Part shown: positions 13,114-25,789 of the stretch, piece after piece | How positions within the stretch are numbered: the stretch's first letter is position 1 | Layout of the letters: the number at the start of each line of letters is the position of its first letter | NCBI RefSeq assembly: GCF_025698545.1 | Contig: NC_068569.1 | Coordinates: 27,218,001 to 27,282,000 of the forward strand | Direction of reading: 5' to 3' | Source: Gossypium raimondii | Lineage: Eukaryota; Streptophyta; Magnoliopsida; Malvales; Malvaceae | Length of the DNA: 64,000 nt | Position numbers and translations under genes: made by a program | The notes under the pieces: generated by a model | The model's database searches: none | What the model saw: only the letters and a program-made list of their open reading frames with translations | Told to the model about the DNA's origin: nothing

Positions 13114-16100
13114 TGTTATAAAATAAATAAACAGAGAGTAAAGAACAAAAAAAATGGGAGAGCAAAAGAGAGCGTATTTTATTGATCAATCGGAATATTT
13201 ACAAAATTTCTCCAAAGTCTCTATTTATAGGCATAAGAAGTATAAATGAAGTAGAGATCTACTTCAATGACTATAAGAATTTAAAGTACATCAAAGCTTA
13301 TCTAGATCTTGATGGACATCCACTTCATAACACTCCCCATTGGATGTCCATTGGTGGATAATGTGCCTCGTTAAAACTTTATTAAGATAAAAACCCTGTG
13401 AGAAAGAAAAATCCTAATGAAGGAAAAATGGTACACATATCTATAATACGCATAATATGTTGACTCATTAAAACCTTACAAGGAAAATCCAATGGGATAA
13501 AACATCGGTTAAGGGAAAAAGAGTACAACGCGTATTTACTCCCTTTCATGAAAACATCACATGTTTTTTTATATTCTACGCATTCAATCTTGAATACTAG
13601 TATTTCAAATGACTATTTGAATGTATTTGCTAAACATTTATATTATCATTCTTTTTTTAAAGTCATGAGTGAGGAAAAATTTTGGGGGAAATATATTTTG
13701 ATCTCTTTAGGAGTTTCAACAATAATCATAGCAAACTTAATCATGATTCTTCTATAAAAACACAAATAGGTACTTTGGATCATTTTATAATCTTCCTTCA
13801 ACTACTATTTACCTCATATGTTCAAATAATTTCAATTCATATAAATGAACAATTTCGAGAATTTCAATATGCTTCTAGCATCCTAAATCCTTCAAGAATT
13901 TTAATATAAACTTTACTATATAGTGGTTCATAAAAGGTTGTAACAATAACCATTAGATGCAAATTAAATCTTTTATGAATTATCAAAATAATATATCTAA
14001 AGGTTATTGCATCCACCACAAAAGAATATTATATCTTTTCATAATCAATGCCAGGTCTTAGCGAAAAATTTCATATTTTTATTCCGCTTTTGCAAAATTA
14101 CTTCATTTGCACCCTCACTGGCTTTATATTTTTAAATATTTGGACTACTGGTCCAAAAACTCCACGAATTTAATTGTACTTGAGTTGTGTCTTTCTATTT
14201 TGATCAATTTATTCCATATCTATATTTCTCAATAGAATTATTCAAGATCCTCCTTTTATTTCATTATTTCAATAATAATATTGCATGCAAAATAATTGTC
14301 GACCACTTTTATTATTCGGTTCTAAATTTTCTCAAATTGACATAACTTATCGAGATATCTTATTCTCAATATTTTAATATTCAGTTTCAGGTATCTAAAT
14401 CTCTTCTGGAGTTTTACTTATTAGTTATGTCTTTGGTCTCTTCTGGAGCACCCGCCTTCACTATATGACTATCTAGATTTATTATTTCTTTTATGAGAAT
14501 TTTCATATTTGGAACTTGTAATGAATTATCATTGTTGAACTTCTGGTTCAAATTATTCTCTCCCTAACTCATTACAAGTTATTATTTCTCTTCCCCTAAC
14601 GCCGAGAAAACTATCAAAATCAAAATAGTAATAACAAATCATGTCATAATTGAATCTACAAAACATTCAAAACATAATATAAAGAGACTTATAATTAATA
14701 TATATTCCCAACTTTCTTTGAGGATTCACTCATCTTTATGTGTCGTGGTGGAGCAATTGGAACATATACGCAATACAAAAATTCAAAGATGAGAAATATT
14801 TCGCTTTTGATCAAAAACCAATTGTAATGGGTATTATTTATAACTTATTGGCTTAATGCGTATAACACGTAAATCAACATAATCTCATGTTGAAATAGGA
14901 AGTTTAGTTCTCATAAATAATAGTTTAGACATTAATCAAAGGCGTTCAATTAATAATTTCTCTAAACCATTATGCGCATAAATAACAAGCTTTTACAAAA
15001 CCTTTTCAAACTCAATCAATAAAAGATTGAATATAAACTCATCAGTATTAGTAAGATGAATTATCTTAATTGCATGATCTGGAATTAATTATTTAAACAA
15101 ACAATATTGCAAACGACAGGTTCCAAGTTGATAACACAAACATGATTATTTTGTAGATGCATCTACCAAAATTATATAATATCAAAACCATCTACATGAT
15201 AGATGAATGGGCCCATATTCATTTCAGAAATGTAAGGCATTGAATCTTAACTTTAGTTAGTGAGTTTCTAACAATCAATTTTTATTGGGAACAAGCAACA
15301 AATGATAATTCTTTAAATTAAAGCATCTTCTAGTTCTTTAATAAATGTTCATATGAATTTTCAATTAATTTTCGCATCATATATGATCCAGGGTGGTATA
15401 ACGGGTTACGCTAAGTATTAAATGCATTTGTATCAGCAAACTTCTGGTTCACTTTAACACGTGTTTCAATTGTACTAAATTGTAACAAATTGATAATTTT
15501 ACTATCATTCCTTTTACTTTGTATCCACATATAAGTATTATTGTGACATTTACTATTGGAAATTTCTAAATCAATGTGAAGTCTATAATACCACTAAGTC
15601 AATAAATATAATTTTTAAATAATTATATGCAATATTCGCTTCAGGGAACATGCCAAAATCTTCAAATGCAGGACATTTGGTCTAGTGGTATGATTAATCT
15701 CGCTTCGGATGCAAGAAGTCCCAAGTTCGATTCAAAATGCTTTTAAAACTCTTTTAGCAAGAGTTTTGCATAATCAGTTAACTATTAAGAATAACTGCCT
15801 AGGTAATGTATAGAAACAAACCTATATTAAATATATCAATAAAAGTCACATCTCAAACATAAAAATATGACATAATGAAAAACTAGTAATCTTTTTCATA
15901 ACCATCATCATAAACATGCATTAAATTTAATTCAAAATCCAACCATTCATACTCATAGAACTTTTCATTTACAATTGATCATGTCATTTCTCTAAATAAT
16001 TAACAAATGGAATAATATAAAATGTATGAACTACTACTTTTAATAATTCTTTGAACTAAATCAAATCCGAATAACCATAAAATTCATTGGTTTATTAACA

Positions 16101-18214
16101 CAAATTTGCATACTAGATATGTTTTAATAAAATATATTATTTAATTATAAAACCTACTATAGCAACATAAAAAATCAGTTAATATTCATTTTCATGAACA
16201 AATGAGATGCTTAAAACAATATGTAACCCATGTAACCAAAACTTAAAAGAAGACCATCTCATATATTTAAACCATATATCAAGTTGATTTAATATTTAAA
16301 GATATACCATTTTTTTCTCGTTGAGTCTTGACGATTTTATCAAGAAGTAAGAAAATTAAACTCCAGTAGTAGACTTTGAATCCAATCAAAAGCTATTAAA
16401 AGTAAACTTTGAGAGTGGATCTTATTTTCCAAGTGTACAATAGATACATAACCAATGACTCTTCATAAATAAATTATTTCTCTTCTTAAGAAGTTCTTGA
16501 AAATTCTTGTTCTTTTATTGCTTTCTTCATTTTTCCACTTTTGGTGGTGAAAAAAATTATTACGACAATCCCCCATGACTATTACTATAGTTCAATTTAC
16601 TACATTCACGCTAAAGATTAAGTCTTTCGAATTTTTTGACATATTGTTACATTCTCTTCAATGAATGATTAGGTTTCGTGGTTAAAAAACTTCTGTTCAA
16701 TCATAAGTACATTTTTTTCATGATATTGCTACCGTAGGAGCACATTTGAATCATGAAAAGTTGAATAAGTTTTTTCTTGCAATGTTCTCATCAATAATAT
16801 TTTTTTCACGTAATTTTAATTGAGAGCTTATTTTGAATACTTTAGAGTTATACTCACAATTTTAAAAAACTTGCAACTTCAGTTGCATCCAACCATAACG
16901 AGCTTTAGATAAATTTACCATATTCTATTACTCATAAATAGATTTTTCATAGTTAAATGCTTTGTTTTCAATCCCTTAATGGGGATGATGACAAAAGAAG
17001 ATTACAAAGATAGCCACAGTCAATTTAATTTAATAACAAGAATATCAATAACTCAATCCTCTCTTTTTTTTCATCCTTTCAGAATAGATATTTATCTTTA
17101 TTCACAATCTCAATTTGATATCCATTATAAATATATTTTAAAACTAATGGATTAACCATCACAATATATTAATATATTAGCTCTTCCGAGCTTTCGACTA
17201 ATTGTGTACTACCAAATATTGGAATAATATTGGTTTATATTTTCTTTTGCGTTCACGTCCCAAAAAATTCTTTATTTCATAATCACCATCGCAAACATGC
17301 GTGGATTTCAAATCAAAATCTATCTATTCATGTTGTCATGATTAGTCTTCAATTATAATAAATATGATATAATAAATAAATCATAGTAAAATATACCTGA
17401 AGATCTTTAACATCATCGTCATCACCCTAGCTATTATCACAAGCATTATTGCAGGTAGTAAAACAACTTTGTTTTCATAATAACATTTATGTGGTATTGA
17501 AATTTAGTACAATATGTATCGATAACTTTCAAGCATCGTACACGAAAATTTTGATTGTTGGTAGGTTAATAACACTTTCCACTATAATTTTAATCAAATT
17601 ACAAGAATATTTAATAAAAAATTTAATAACCAAATATTTAAACATCTAAATATTATGCAAACTATAATTTAATAAAAGAATCTTAGTTTAAAAGAAACCT
17701 TAAAATAATAATACTTTTCCATAAAATAATTTTACTAAAAATTCAATCAACAAAGGAGAAAAACATACCATGTAAAGATTATATAAATTTCTTTGCATAA
17801 AAGGGCATAAAAAATTTAGAGATTTATGTATACCTAAGTGGTTAAAGGCTCTAATGATTACCCATAGTGTACAGGCCTCAATTGAAATAGGAACAGCTCT
17901 ATGAGGCAATCGACAATAGTAAATTTTGAGATATTTTTGTGAATTATGGAGAAAAATAATTAAAAGAGAATTGTGCTAATAACGTGTTATAAAATAAATA
18001 GATAGAGAGTAAAAAACAAAGAAAATGGGAGAGCAAAAGAGAGCGTATTTTATTGATCAATCGGAATATTTACAAAGCTTCTCTAAAGTCTCTATTTATA
18101 GGCATAAAAAGTATAGATGAAGTAGAGATCTACTTTTAATGACTATTAGAATTTAAAGGACATCAAAATTTATATTGATCTTGATGGACATCCACTTAAT
18201 AAGATATCATAACA
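13114..18214 (-). mobile_element. Non-autonomous LTR retrotransposon, probably Copia-related, minus orientation
   Basis: Two direct repeats of about 220 bp, at 13,114-13,332 and about 17,987-18,214, match closely through 'gggagagcaaaagagagcg' and 'ttgatcaatcggaatattt'. Both begin TGTTATAAAA and end ATAACA. Orientation is minus. The LTRs contain a minus-strand TATA box (complement of 'tctatttatagg'). A purine tract (complement of 'ctccccattgg') lies beside the 13.3 kb LTR. The other LTR is followed on the minus strand by 'cgttattagcac', resembling the primer-site region of known plant Copia elements. The 4.6 kb interior has no gag or pol frame I can recognise, so it is a LARD-like or heavily decayed element. 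No clear target duplication was found. The right LTR carries a small insertion near its end. Confidence 0.75.
15671..15743 (+). pseudogene. tRNA-Pro-like sequence, degenerate (CGG anticodon position)
   Basis: The stretch resembles a plant tRNA-Pro gene. It starts 'ggacatttggtctagtgg', an intact A-box-like segment. An anticodon arm CTCGC-TTCGGAT-GCAAG places CGG at the anticodon. A B-box-like 'agttcgattc' follows. It is broken: the D-loop region has about three extra bases ('gattaatctcgc'), the anticodon stem has one mismatch, the 3' side of the T stem does not pair, and the acceptor stem is weak. It lies inside the LTR element, so it is probably a captured tRNA relic or a tRNA-derived SINE head. 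It is not likely to be functional. Confidence 0.6.
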
Positions 18215-21200
18215 CAAACTCATATTTTTATATATATATATATATTATAAATAAATGACTTAATGATTAAATTGTTGTGACTTTAAGGGTAAACTTTTGG
18301 CAATTCTACGGTGTTTTATATGAGGATGATTTGTAGAGATTGGTCACTATTCAAAGGGCATATAAAAGGGATTACAATCCTTGTAGTACACAACTTTGAG
18401 AGCACCAAATCCATGTTATAGGAGTTGTCTTGTCTGATGCATTAATGAGATTGTTTTCTTATTGAGAGAAGTGCTTACGCCCTTCAATAGGAAGGTGTAT
18501 GGAACTTGAGTGATGTGAACCCTGAAAAGGTCAATTTAAGTTCAAGAATGATACATGGATGAATAGAGTAAAAATTATTAAATTAAATTCACTAAATTTG
18601 ATGTTTTTAAAGTTTGGAATATCAGTTAACTTAACATATCAATCCAAGTTTAGAAGATCAGGTTATGATTGCTTTAGTGAATACTGCATTAGTAGAAATT
18701 TATGAATGAGTTTAATATAATTTTTTTAGTTGAAGATCTTGGATCAATATTTAAATCAAAGAATCCACATTTCAAGTCAAATTTGGCCTCAATGAGCCCA
18801 AAGAGTTGTGACACATAAGAGTTTTATTTACATAAGTATTTATATAAATAGGGACCTTAGGCCACCCTTTCTAAGCATAAAATACAATTGAGTAAGAGTT
18901 GAAGTTTTTTTTTTTTTTTTTTTACTTTGCATGAATTAAGCTTTCTTTGAGAGTTAATGATTATTCTCTTATTTACTTTTGGAATTTGTTATTTTCAAGT
19001 TTTCGGGGACTTATAAATTTTTAAGCTTCAAGTTCGATTACCGATGTTTCCAGGAATTCTTCTAAAGATTTCATAGGGGTTTGAGTTCAATCTTGACGTT
19101 TTCAGATACAAGATATCGAATGGTTCTATAAGACTAATTTATCTTTCTATTTTCTTTACTCTTTTATTTCAAATTTAACTTTGGTTTCTTATACTAAATC
19201 TTGGGTTTCCACGTCATTGAGGTTCATGTATAAGTATCCTTAGAAGTGTACAATAATCTTAGGATTGATTGGTAGTGGAGTCTTGATTTGGGTAGACGTA
19301 AATGTATTCCCCGAATTGAGGTTCATATATTTATTATTTTTCATTTCTATCTCAAAGTGTCTTAAAACAGCAACGTAAAATAATAAGAATATATAACTTC
19401 TTTTGTACATGTTGAGTCACCTTGTAGATTATTTCTTTTCCTTTTAAAATCTTTACTTCTTACCAACATACTAATGGTAATCAAATTAGAGGTTTTACCT
19501 AAGATTTTTTTTGATAAATAAAAATATTTACAGAGCTATAATCTATATCTATATATATTATAAAACCAACTTTTAAGGAGTCATTAGGAGTAAATAGGGT
19601 ATTGTAGTAATTTGTAATCATTGGGAATTAGTGGGGCAAAATGGGTAGCTTACCAACACTCTTTTGTTATGAATAAAGGCATTATGAAAATTTAAATATA
19701 ATAATATTTTAAATTATTATTAAATCACTAATCAAAATGCAACTATTTTTATATAATATCAAGCGAGACATACCATGGGCTAAAAGAGATTTCACTATGA
19801 TAAAAGGAGAATACAAGAGATAGAGGGAATTTTAAAAAAAAAAACCAGAAACTCACAAGAAAAACCCTTCAAAGCAAAGAACAAAATTCTCTCAACCTAA
19901 ATATTTCTGTTGTGTATCTAACCTAGAATAACTGTGACCTATTTATAGCCTAAAATTCGTAGGATAATTTGACTAGAATATCCTTAGGTTAATAAGAGTT
20001 TCGAATAACAATTTTATATTATAAATCATAAATGATGACAAGGAAATAATAACATAAAGATTGTTAAGTAAAGAATGATATACTTTTTTATTCATCCTTT
20101 TAGTAAGTAGATATGATTTAGTTAATTTGTTAACAATAAATTATAATTTTATCTTGATTCAATGTTTTAAAATTTCCTTTTAATTAATTAATAAATATTT
20201 CAACATATTTTTTATTACTTTCCAAACAACTATATTTTTTAAATGCTTGATAAATACTTTTATTTGTCCGTTGTTACATTTTTTTTAAAATTTATATTAT
20301 TAATTTCGATAGATGTTACAATATTTCTCCGTACATATATAAGTATAGGTGTTGCCCCAACGTGTTGAAGTTGACATTTAACCCTTTGTTTCAAGGTTTT
20401 GGGAGGGAAAGGGTGAGTGAGGAGGGAATCAACATGGTTGAAGAGCAATGGCTTACTATGCCCAAAGTTGAACCATTAGAGCTCCTTAATTTATAAAATT
20501 GTTTGCTATTTGTTAATTTCTTTATTTCAAGTTTGCTTTTTAGTTTTTATAATTCTTCGTAAAGAATGTTAGCCATGAGTTTCATTATTTTCTACAATAA
20601 AGAAACATGCATGGATGAAAGATTGTACATTGATATTCCTTGGGTTGGTGACAAATTTTATTAAGGAACTGAGTTAGGATATGAAAGCTCGTGTTATCGA
20701 GATTATGCTTCTTGGTGTTGTTTTCTAATCTATTTATGTAAGATATTGCATAAATATGTTATCATGAATAAAATAATATTTTCATTGTTTATATCTATCC
20801 ATGTCCTCTTTAGTTATTTGTAATGAAAAAAAAAAGCTTTAAATATTAATTTGAAAATCTAGATATAATTTAGGGCTAATTTGTAAATAAACCAAAATTG
20901 TACTACTAAAATAATATTACTATAAACATTAAACAACTATAAATTGATAGGTAATTATTTATGACGTTATCATCTATTTAGGATTTAATAGTGATGTTTT
21001 GAACTAAGTTAAAATTGACAATCAAAGCAATAAATATGTAATAACTTTTGTTATTACATATGATTTTATCATTTAATAATAAAAATAAAATTCATTATTA
21101 TATAATTAATATGAATTAACTAAAAATAAACAATTACATAAATATAAACTAAATATTGTCTAATAAATTCTTACCATTATTATTTCAAATTAAAACCAGT

Positions 21201-21960
21201 AACTTCGTAAGATAACTTCGCAAGATAAATCCATAATCAATAGGAAATAGACATGTTGCGATCTCTTCCCAACAAGTTCATGATCGAAGCCGGTGGAGAT
21301 CTAAATAAACGTATCAAAGAACTACCTGTATCAGCACATTTAGGCATGTGATAAGCAACACCGTCAATAGTTCTCGGAAAATGTCAGATACAAATATTCC
21401 ATTTTTGACGCAAAGCTTAGTGTAACAGCCGCAGTTCCACTAAACTACTACTAGCTCCTCCACCAGACAATAATTATTACTCAATATCTCTTACACATTA
21501 GTTTGCATAACGATAATTATTTCTCAATGTCTCTCATTAAACACTAATTATTTTGGTTCTTTTATTTAATATTAACATTTCAAATCTTTTCTATCTCAAC
21601 TAGTTTAGTAAAACATATCTTTATATAAATTATGATTTGATATATCGACAATTGAGTTTTTAATTCTATAAATGAAATTAAGAAACCGTCATGTATCCCA
21701 TTTATTTATTTCTTATTATTTTAAATATAAATTAAAGATATAAATTTTAAAAATAAACATAATGTTATAATATTAATTTTTCAAAATTTTAATTCGTTAA
21801 TTATAGCAAAAAAAATTGTGGTATTATTTTTGGATTTTGTGAAAAGAGAAATCACATTTCATTACATGCATAAATGGTATGCAGATTATATATGGTAATA
21901 AATATCCAGAGAGGATTTCTGTAGAAAGAGGAGCAAAAGCAGTTTTAATAATTGAAATAG
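18215..21960. other. Intergenic region with retroelement relics
   Basis: No gene is supported. About 18,590-19,500 looks like a decayed Copia LTR (listed separately). A block at 19,800-20,000 has a minus-strand TATA-like 'ctatttatag' and could be another LTR scrap. At about 21,190-21,460 base composition rises and the minus strand reads partly like protein (for example 'SSLIRLFRSPPASIMNLL') with stops. I do not recognise it; it may be a gene fragment. The last 100 bases are the SUVH promoter region. Confidence 0.45.
18590..19500 (+). mobile_element. Decayed Copia-like LTR with primer-binding-site relic
   Basis: A TATA-like 'tataaataggga' near 18,840 is followed by text typical of plant Copia leader regions ('gaggttcatgtataag', 'attgaggttcatatattt'). 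Near 19,473 comes 'aatggtaatcaaattagagg', a degraded form of the initiator-Met primer site TGGTATCAGAGC. No second LTR or coding part is present. The left end is uncertain. Confidence 0.35.
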
Positions 21961-21964
21961 AAAC

Positions 21965-23044
21965 ACAGTGGCAGTCAAACGTGTACAAAGCAGTGAACAC
22001 TTCTCCAAAAAAAAGACACATTTCGAAACTCATAAAGTTCATACATCAAACTTTCACTCTCTCTTTCTTTACTTTAGTTTCCTCTTCTCCCTTTCTTCTT
22101 TGCTCTTCTCCTTCCACCAGGTAATACTACGCGCCCCTTTTTTTTCTTACTTTTTTGGAACAATCATTTTCTTTTCATATGTTCAAAGAGAGAAGAATCT
22201 TAGATCTATTTTTATTTACTTTTTGTTTTCTGTTGATTTCTTTTATATAATTTGTTGGGTTTTTTTTTTTTTGCATAACTAAGTTCGAAGTTTGTGAAAA
22301 AAAAATGAAGTGGGTGTCACTTGGTTCTAATGAAGAATGGATTTTTGTTCCCAGAAGGCTTGATTTTTTTTTTGTGTAATTATGTTTCACATAGGGAATT
22401 GAATTTGTGCTTGAACAAATTAAGAATAAGGTTGGAGAAAAAATGGAATTGGTATTTTCTGGTTTTGAATAAAAGGGGGGAATTTTTAGTTTGAAACCCT
22501 AATTTTTGTTTAATTTTGGTTCAAACGGGAACTTAGTTTTGTGCATAAAAGAGGGTAAAGTGGAGTGACTTGAAGAAAAGGGGAAAAGGAAGTTGGTGGA
22601 AAAGTTTGATTTTTGTGTAATTTTGGTTCACACAGGACACTGGTTTTGTGCATCAACATGTCTAGGATTGAGCAAATTAAAATGGGTATGTCTTGTTTTT
22701 GAGGAAAAAGGGAAATTTTTGGTTAAAAATCCTGATTTCTGTGTAATTTTGGTTCATACAAGAGGTTGCTTCTGTGCATAAAAGAGGGGAAAATGGTGGA
22801 AAAGCTTGATTTTTGTGTAATTTTGTTTCACATAGGACATTGGTTTTGTGCCTAAACATGTCAAGGATTGAGTAAAATGAAATAGGTACGAGGTAAAAGG
22901 GAAAATTTTGGTTTAAAACCGTAATTGTTTTATTTTTGCTTTATACAGGAGCTTGGTTTTGTGCATAGAAGAGGGAAAACTGGATTGATTTAAAGAAAAA
23001 AGGGGGAAAAATACTTTGGCTGAAAAGCTTTAGTTTTGTTTGAA
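21965..23044 (+). promoter_or_regulatory. SUVH leader: 5' UTR exon, splice donor and tandemly repeated acceptor cassettes
   Basis: A CT-rich untranslated exon ends at 22,120 (CCACCAG|GTAATACT). From about 22,340 to 23,040 a unit recurs as three double units. Each has the order 'aaagcttgatttttgtgtaa', then a T-rich stretch, 'cacataggacat', 'tggttttgtg', and a purine-rich tail. Candidate acceptors end at 22,394, 22,635, 22,762, 22,835 and 22,948; the last ('tttatttttgctttatacag') looks best. Acceptor 22,948 gives a leader without upstream ATGs. Acceptor 22,835 adds two short upstream ORFs (22,858-22,875 and 22,877-22,885). The first part is homologous to the bZIP leader at 7,138-7,700. Confidence 0.6.
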
Positions 23045-25018
23045 ATGGAAGGAGGGTTAGGTGGAAACACCGGTCCAACAAATCCTAGTGATAAATCTAA
23101 AGTTTTGGATGTAAAGCCACTACGGACATTGGTTCCGTTATTCCCCGAGCCACCTGAGGGTCCTCCTTTTGTCTGTGTACCTCCTAATGGCCCTTTCCTG
23201 TCTGGGTTTTCACCATTTTTCCCTTTTAGTGGACAACAAGTATCCCAACCTACACCTGACCTTAACCAAAATTACTTAAATTCAACTGCTGTTCCGCTTC
23301 GGTCAGTTAGAGCCGAACCAGCACCAGCTTCTGGCAATGGCAGTCATAAACACAAGTCAGCCGGACCAAGTTCTGTGAAGAAGAAAGCAAAGAGGCGAAA
23401 AGATTCAGAGTCTGTATTAACTTCTCTTATGAATTTCAATCCTGGAATCAGTTTATCCGAACGAGATGATGGTAACAGGCAATTGGTCGAAAGTGTGCTT
23501 TTGAGGTTTGATGCACTTAGGAGAAAGCTTAGCCAAATGGAAGATGCTAAGGAATTACATTCCAGTATTATTAAGCGTTCAGACTTGAAAGCTGCCAACA
23601 TGATGTTGACCAAAGGGGTGCGGACTAACATGAAAAAGAGAATCGGGGTTGTTCCGGGTGTTGAAATCGGGGACATTTTCTTCTTCCGGATGGAGCTATC
23701 TTTAGTGGGGTTGCATTTTCCATCCATGGCTGGAATTGACTACATGGCTATCAAGAGCGGCGATTTAGAGGGTGAGCGAGTGGCTTTAAGCATCGTTTCA
23801 TCTGGAGGGTATGATGATGATGCTGAAGATCCTGATGTTTTGGTATATAGTGGTCAAGGTGGGAGTGCCAGTAGAGATAAAGAAGCATCCGATCAGCAGC
23901 TTGTAAGGGGCAATCTTGCTTTGGAAAGGAGCTTCCACCGAGGAAATGAAGTACGAGTCATTCGGGGTTTGAAAGATAATGTCCATCAAATGTCGAAGGT
24001 CTATGTGTATGACGGGCTTTACAAGATCCAAGAATCGTGGATGGAGAAAGGGAAATCGGGTTGCAACATGTTCAAGTATAAGTTGGGAAGGATCCCTGGG
24101 CAGCCAGCTGCTTTTGCCACATGGAAATCAATTCAGAAGTGGAAAGAAGGTCTTCCTTCGAGGGCCGGACTTATTATTCCCGACCTCACTTCAGGTGCAG
24201 AAAGCACACCTGTTTCACTCGTAAATGAGGTTGATGATGAAAAGGGGCCTGCTTACTTCACATATTCCCCAACTATCAAGTATTCAAAACCATTCAAGTT
24301 AGTGCAACCTTCTTATGCTTGCAGCTGCCATGATGCGTGTCAACCTGGAAATTCTAACTGCTCCTGCATTCAAAAGAACGGGGGCGATTTCCCTTACACC
24401 ACCAATGGGGTTCTAGCGTGTCGAAAACCCATGATTTATGAGTGTGGTCCCACTTGCCCTTGTATTCGGAACTGCAAAAACCGAGTTATACAAACTGGTT
24501 TGAAAGCTCACTTAGAAGTTTTCAAGACAAGAGATCGTGGTTGGGGTCTACGGTCATGGGACCCTATTCGAGCAGGTACATTTATTTGTGAATATGCAGG
24601 TGAAGTTATTGATGAAACCAAGGCAAGGCAGGAAAGTGGAGATGGTGAAAGCGAGTACATTTTTCATACGAACCGTCTCTACGAATCCTTCAAGTGGAAT
24701 TTCGAAGCCGAAAGTAGCGAAGATTTTGATATCCCGTCTCCCGTAATCATAAGTTCAAAGAACAGTGGAAATGTAGCTAGATTTATGAACCATAGTTGCA
24801 CCCCAAATGTTTTCTGGCAGCCAGTGATGTATGAACATAACAACGAAGCGTTTCTCCATATTGCTTTCTTTGCAAAGAAACACATCCCTCCTATGACAGA
24901 GTTGACGTTCGATTACGGTATTCCGCAATCAGGGGAGACCCAAGCCGACAACCCCCCGGCAAACGGAAGGAAGAAATGCTTATGCGGATCACCGAAATGC
25001 CGAGGCTATTTCTATTGA
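23045..25018 (+). CDS. SUVH3: Histone H3K9 methyltransferase, SUVH1/SUVH3 type
   Basis: Intronless, 657 residues from the ATG at 23,045; a frame opening at 23,036 begins with TTG and is not the start. The N-terminal part is Pro-rich, with a basic stretch near residue 110-120 (KKKAKRRK) that looks like a nuclear signal. The YDG/SRA domain, which recognises methylated cytosine in this family, is about 199-367. The Cys-rich pre-SET domain is about 425-479 (CSCHDACQPGNSNCSC, CGPTCPC). The SET domain is about 488-624, with the cofactor/catalytic motifs RFMNHSCTPN and LTFDYG. Post-SET is CLCGSPKCRGYFY at the end. All zinc and catalytic motifs appear intact. Lack of introns and length (Arabidopsis SUVH3 is about 669) fit the SUVH1/3 branch. 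Members of this branch can act as readers that support transcription of methylated promoters as well as silencers, so the direction of effect cannot be read here. Confidence 0.95.
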   Translation: MEGGLGGNTGPTNPSDKSKVLDVKPLRTLVPLFPEPPEGPPFVCVPPNGPFLSGFSPFFPFSGQQVSQPTPDLNQNYLNSTAVPLRSVRAEPAPASGNGSHKHKSAGPSSVKKKAKRRKDSESVLTSLMNFNPGISLSERDDGNRQLVESVLLRFDALRRKLSQMEDAKELHSSIIKRSDLKAANMMLTKGVRTNMKKRIGVVPGVEIGDIFFFRMELSLVGLHFPSMAGIDYMAIKSGDLEGERVALSIVSSGGYDDDAEDPDVLVYSGQGGSASRDKEASDQQLVRGNLALERSFHRGNEVRVIRGLKDNVHQMSKVYVYDGLYKIQESWMEKGKSGCNMFKYKLGRIPGQPAAFATWKSIQKWKEGLPSRAGLIIPDLTSGAESTPVSLVNEVDDEKGPAYFTYSPTIKYSKPFKLVQPSYACSCHDACQPGNSNCSCIQKNGGDFPYTTNGVLACRKPMIYECGPTCPCIRNCKNRVIQTGLKAHLEVFKTRDRGWGLRSWDPIRAGTFICEYAGEVIDETKARQESGDGESEYIFHTNRLYESFKWNFEAESSEDFDIPSPVIISSKNSGNVARFMNHSCTPNVFWQPVMYEHNNEAFLHIAFFAKKHIPPMTELTFDYGIPQSGETQADNPPANGRKKCLCGSPKCRGYFY

Positions 25019-25785
25019 GCTTCGGTTGCGAACTTTTTGGCCTCTGGAAGGAGGTATTGGATCTAGCTCATCTTTGTCTAAAAATCATGCAACTCTCTAT
25101 AGTGCATTATATATTTAAATGTTAATAGCTTGTTGTCATGCTATATGGCTGCCATTAAATTGCAGAAGAACTGGAAAACCATGTTTGATGGTGATTTTGT
25201 AGTCTATCTTGTAGAAATGGGAATCAGTCAATGGTTCAAGTTAAATGGCAAATTACTTGGTATTTAACTTGAACAAAATTAAGGTTTAATTTTTTGGTAA
25301 AGAAAGATGTGGTCCAAACTTGGCATTAAATATTTAATGAAGTGAAATGACAGTTACTTTGAATGTCGTATCATAACATTACTTTTTCTAGTTAGGAGAC
25401 AAATCAAAGTTTTGTTGACATACTTTCTGACCCTATCATCTTTAATGATGATTCAAGTGGTCCTATCCATTTTATATTAACATCAATTACAAAATTAACA
25501 CATGTTCAATTAAAATTTTGATGTGCCTCCAAATATTAGTCCAATTGCACTCCAATTTTAGTCTATCTACCTTAATTGGTTAGTCTCCTCTTTATTTCCA
25601 AGAATTTATCATTTTTTACTTTTTCAGATCTAATTATTAACACTCTTGAAATTATTTTATTAAATTCAAGTTTATTATAATGTCCTATTGTTAATTATAT
25701 TGTTACCAAGTGAACTTTTTATTTTAAAATGTCACATCAATAAATTTAACATTATGTATTTTTTAAGAAATAAACTATATTAGGA
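25019..25785. other. SUVH 3' flank, AT-rich intergenic
   Basis: The first 250 bases are the likely 3' UTR, including 'tatatttaaatgttaata' as a possible polyadenylation region. I see no gene or clear element in the rest. Confidence 0.5.
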
Positions 25786-25789
25786 TCAT

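Noticed and set aside
13548-13909. Two overlapping frames inside the LTR element
   Set aside because: They are on the strand opposite to the element, AT-driven, and without gag or pol motifs.
15671-15743. Functional tRNA-Pro gene
   Set aside because: Extra bases in the D region, an unpaired T stem and a weak acceptor stem make it a relic.
22175-22859. Several 60-70 residue frames in the SUVH leader
   Set aside because: They arise from the tandem repeat units, differ between units, and overlap splice acceptors. They are not separate genes.
23036-23044. Nine-base N-terminal extension of SUVH
   Set aside because: The frame opens with TTG at 23,036, not ATG. The first ATG in frame is 23,045, and family members start with a similar short Met-led segment.
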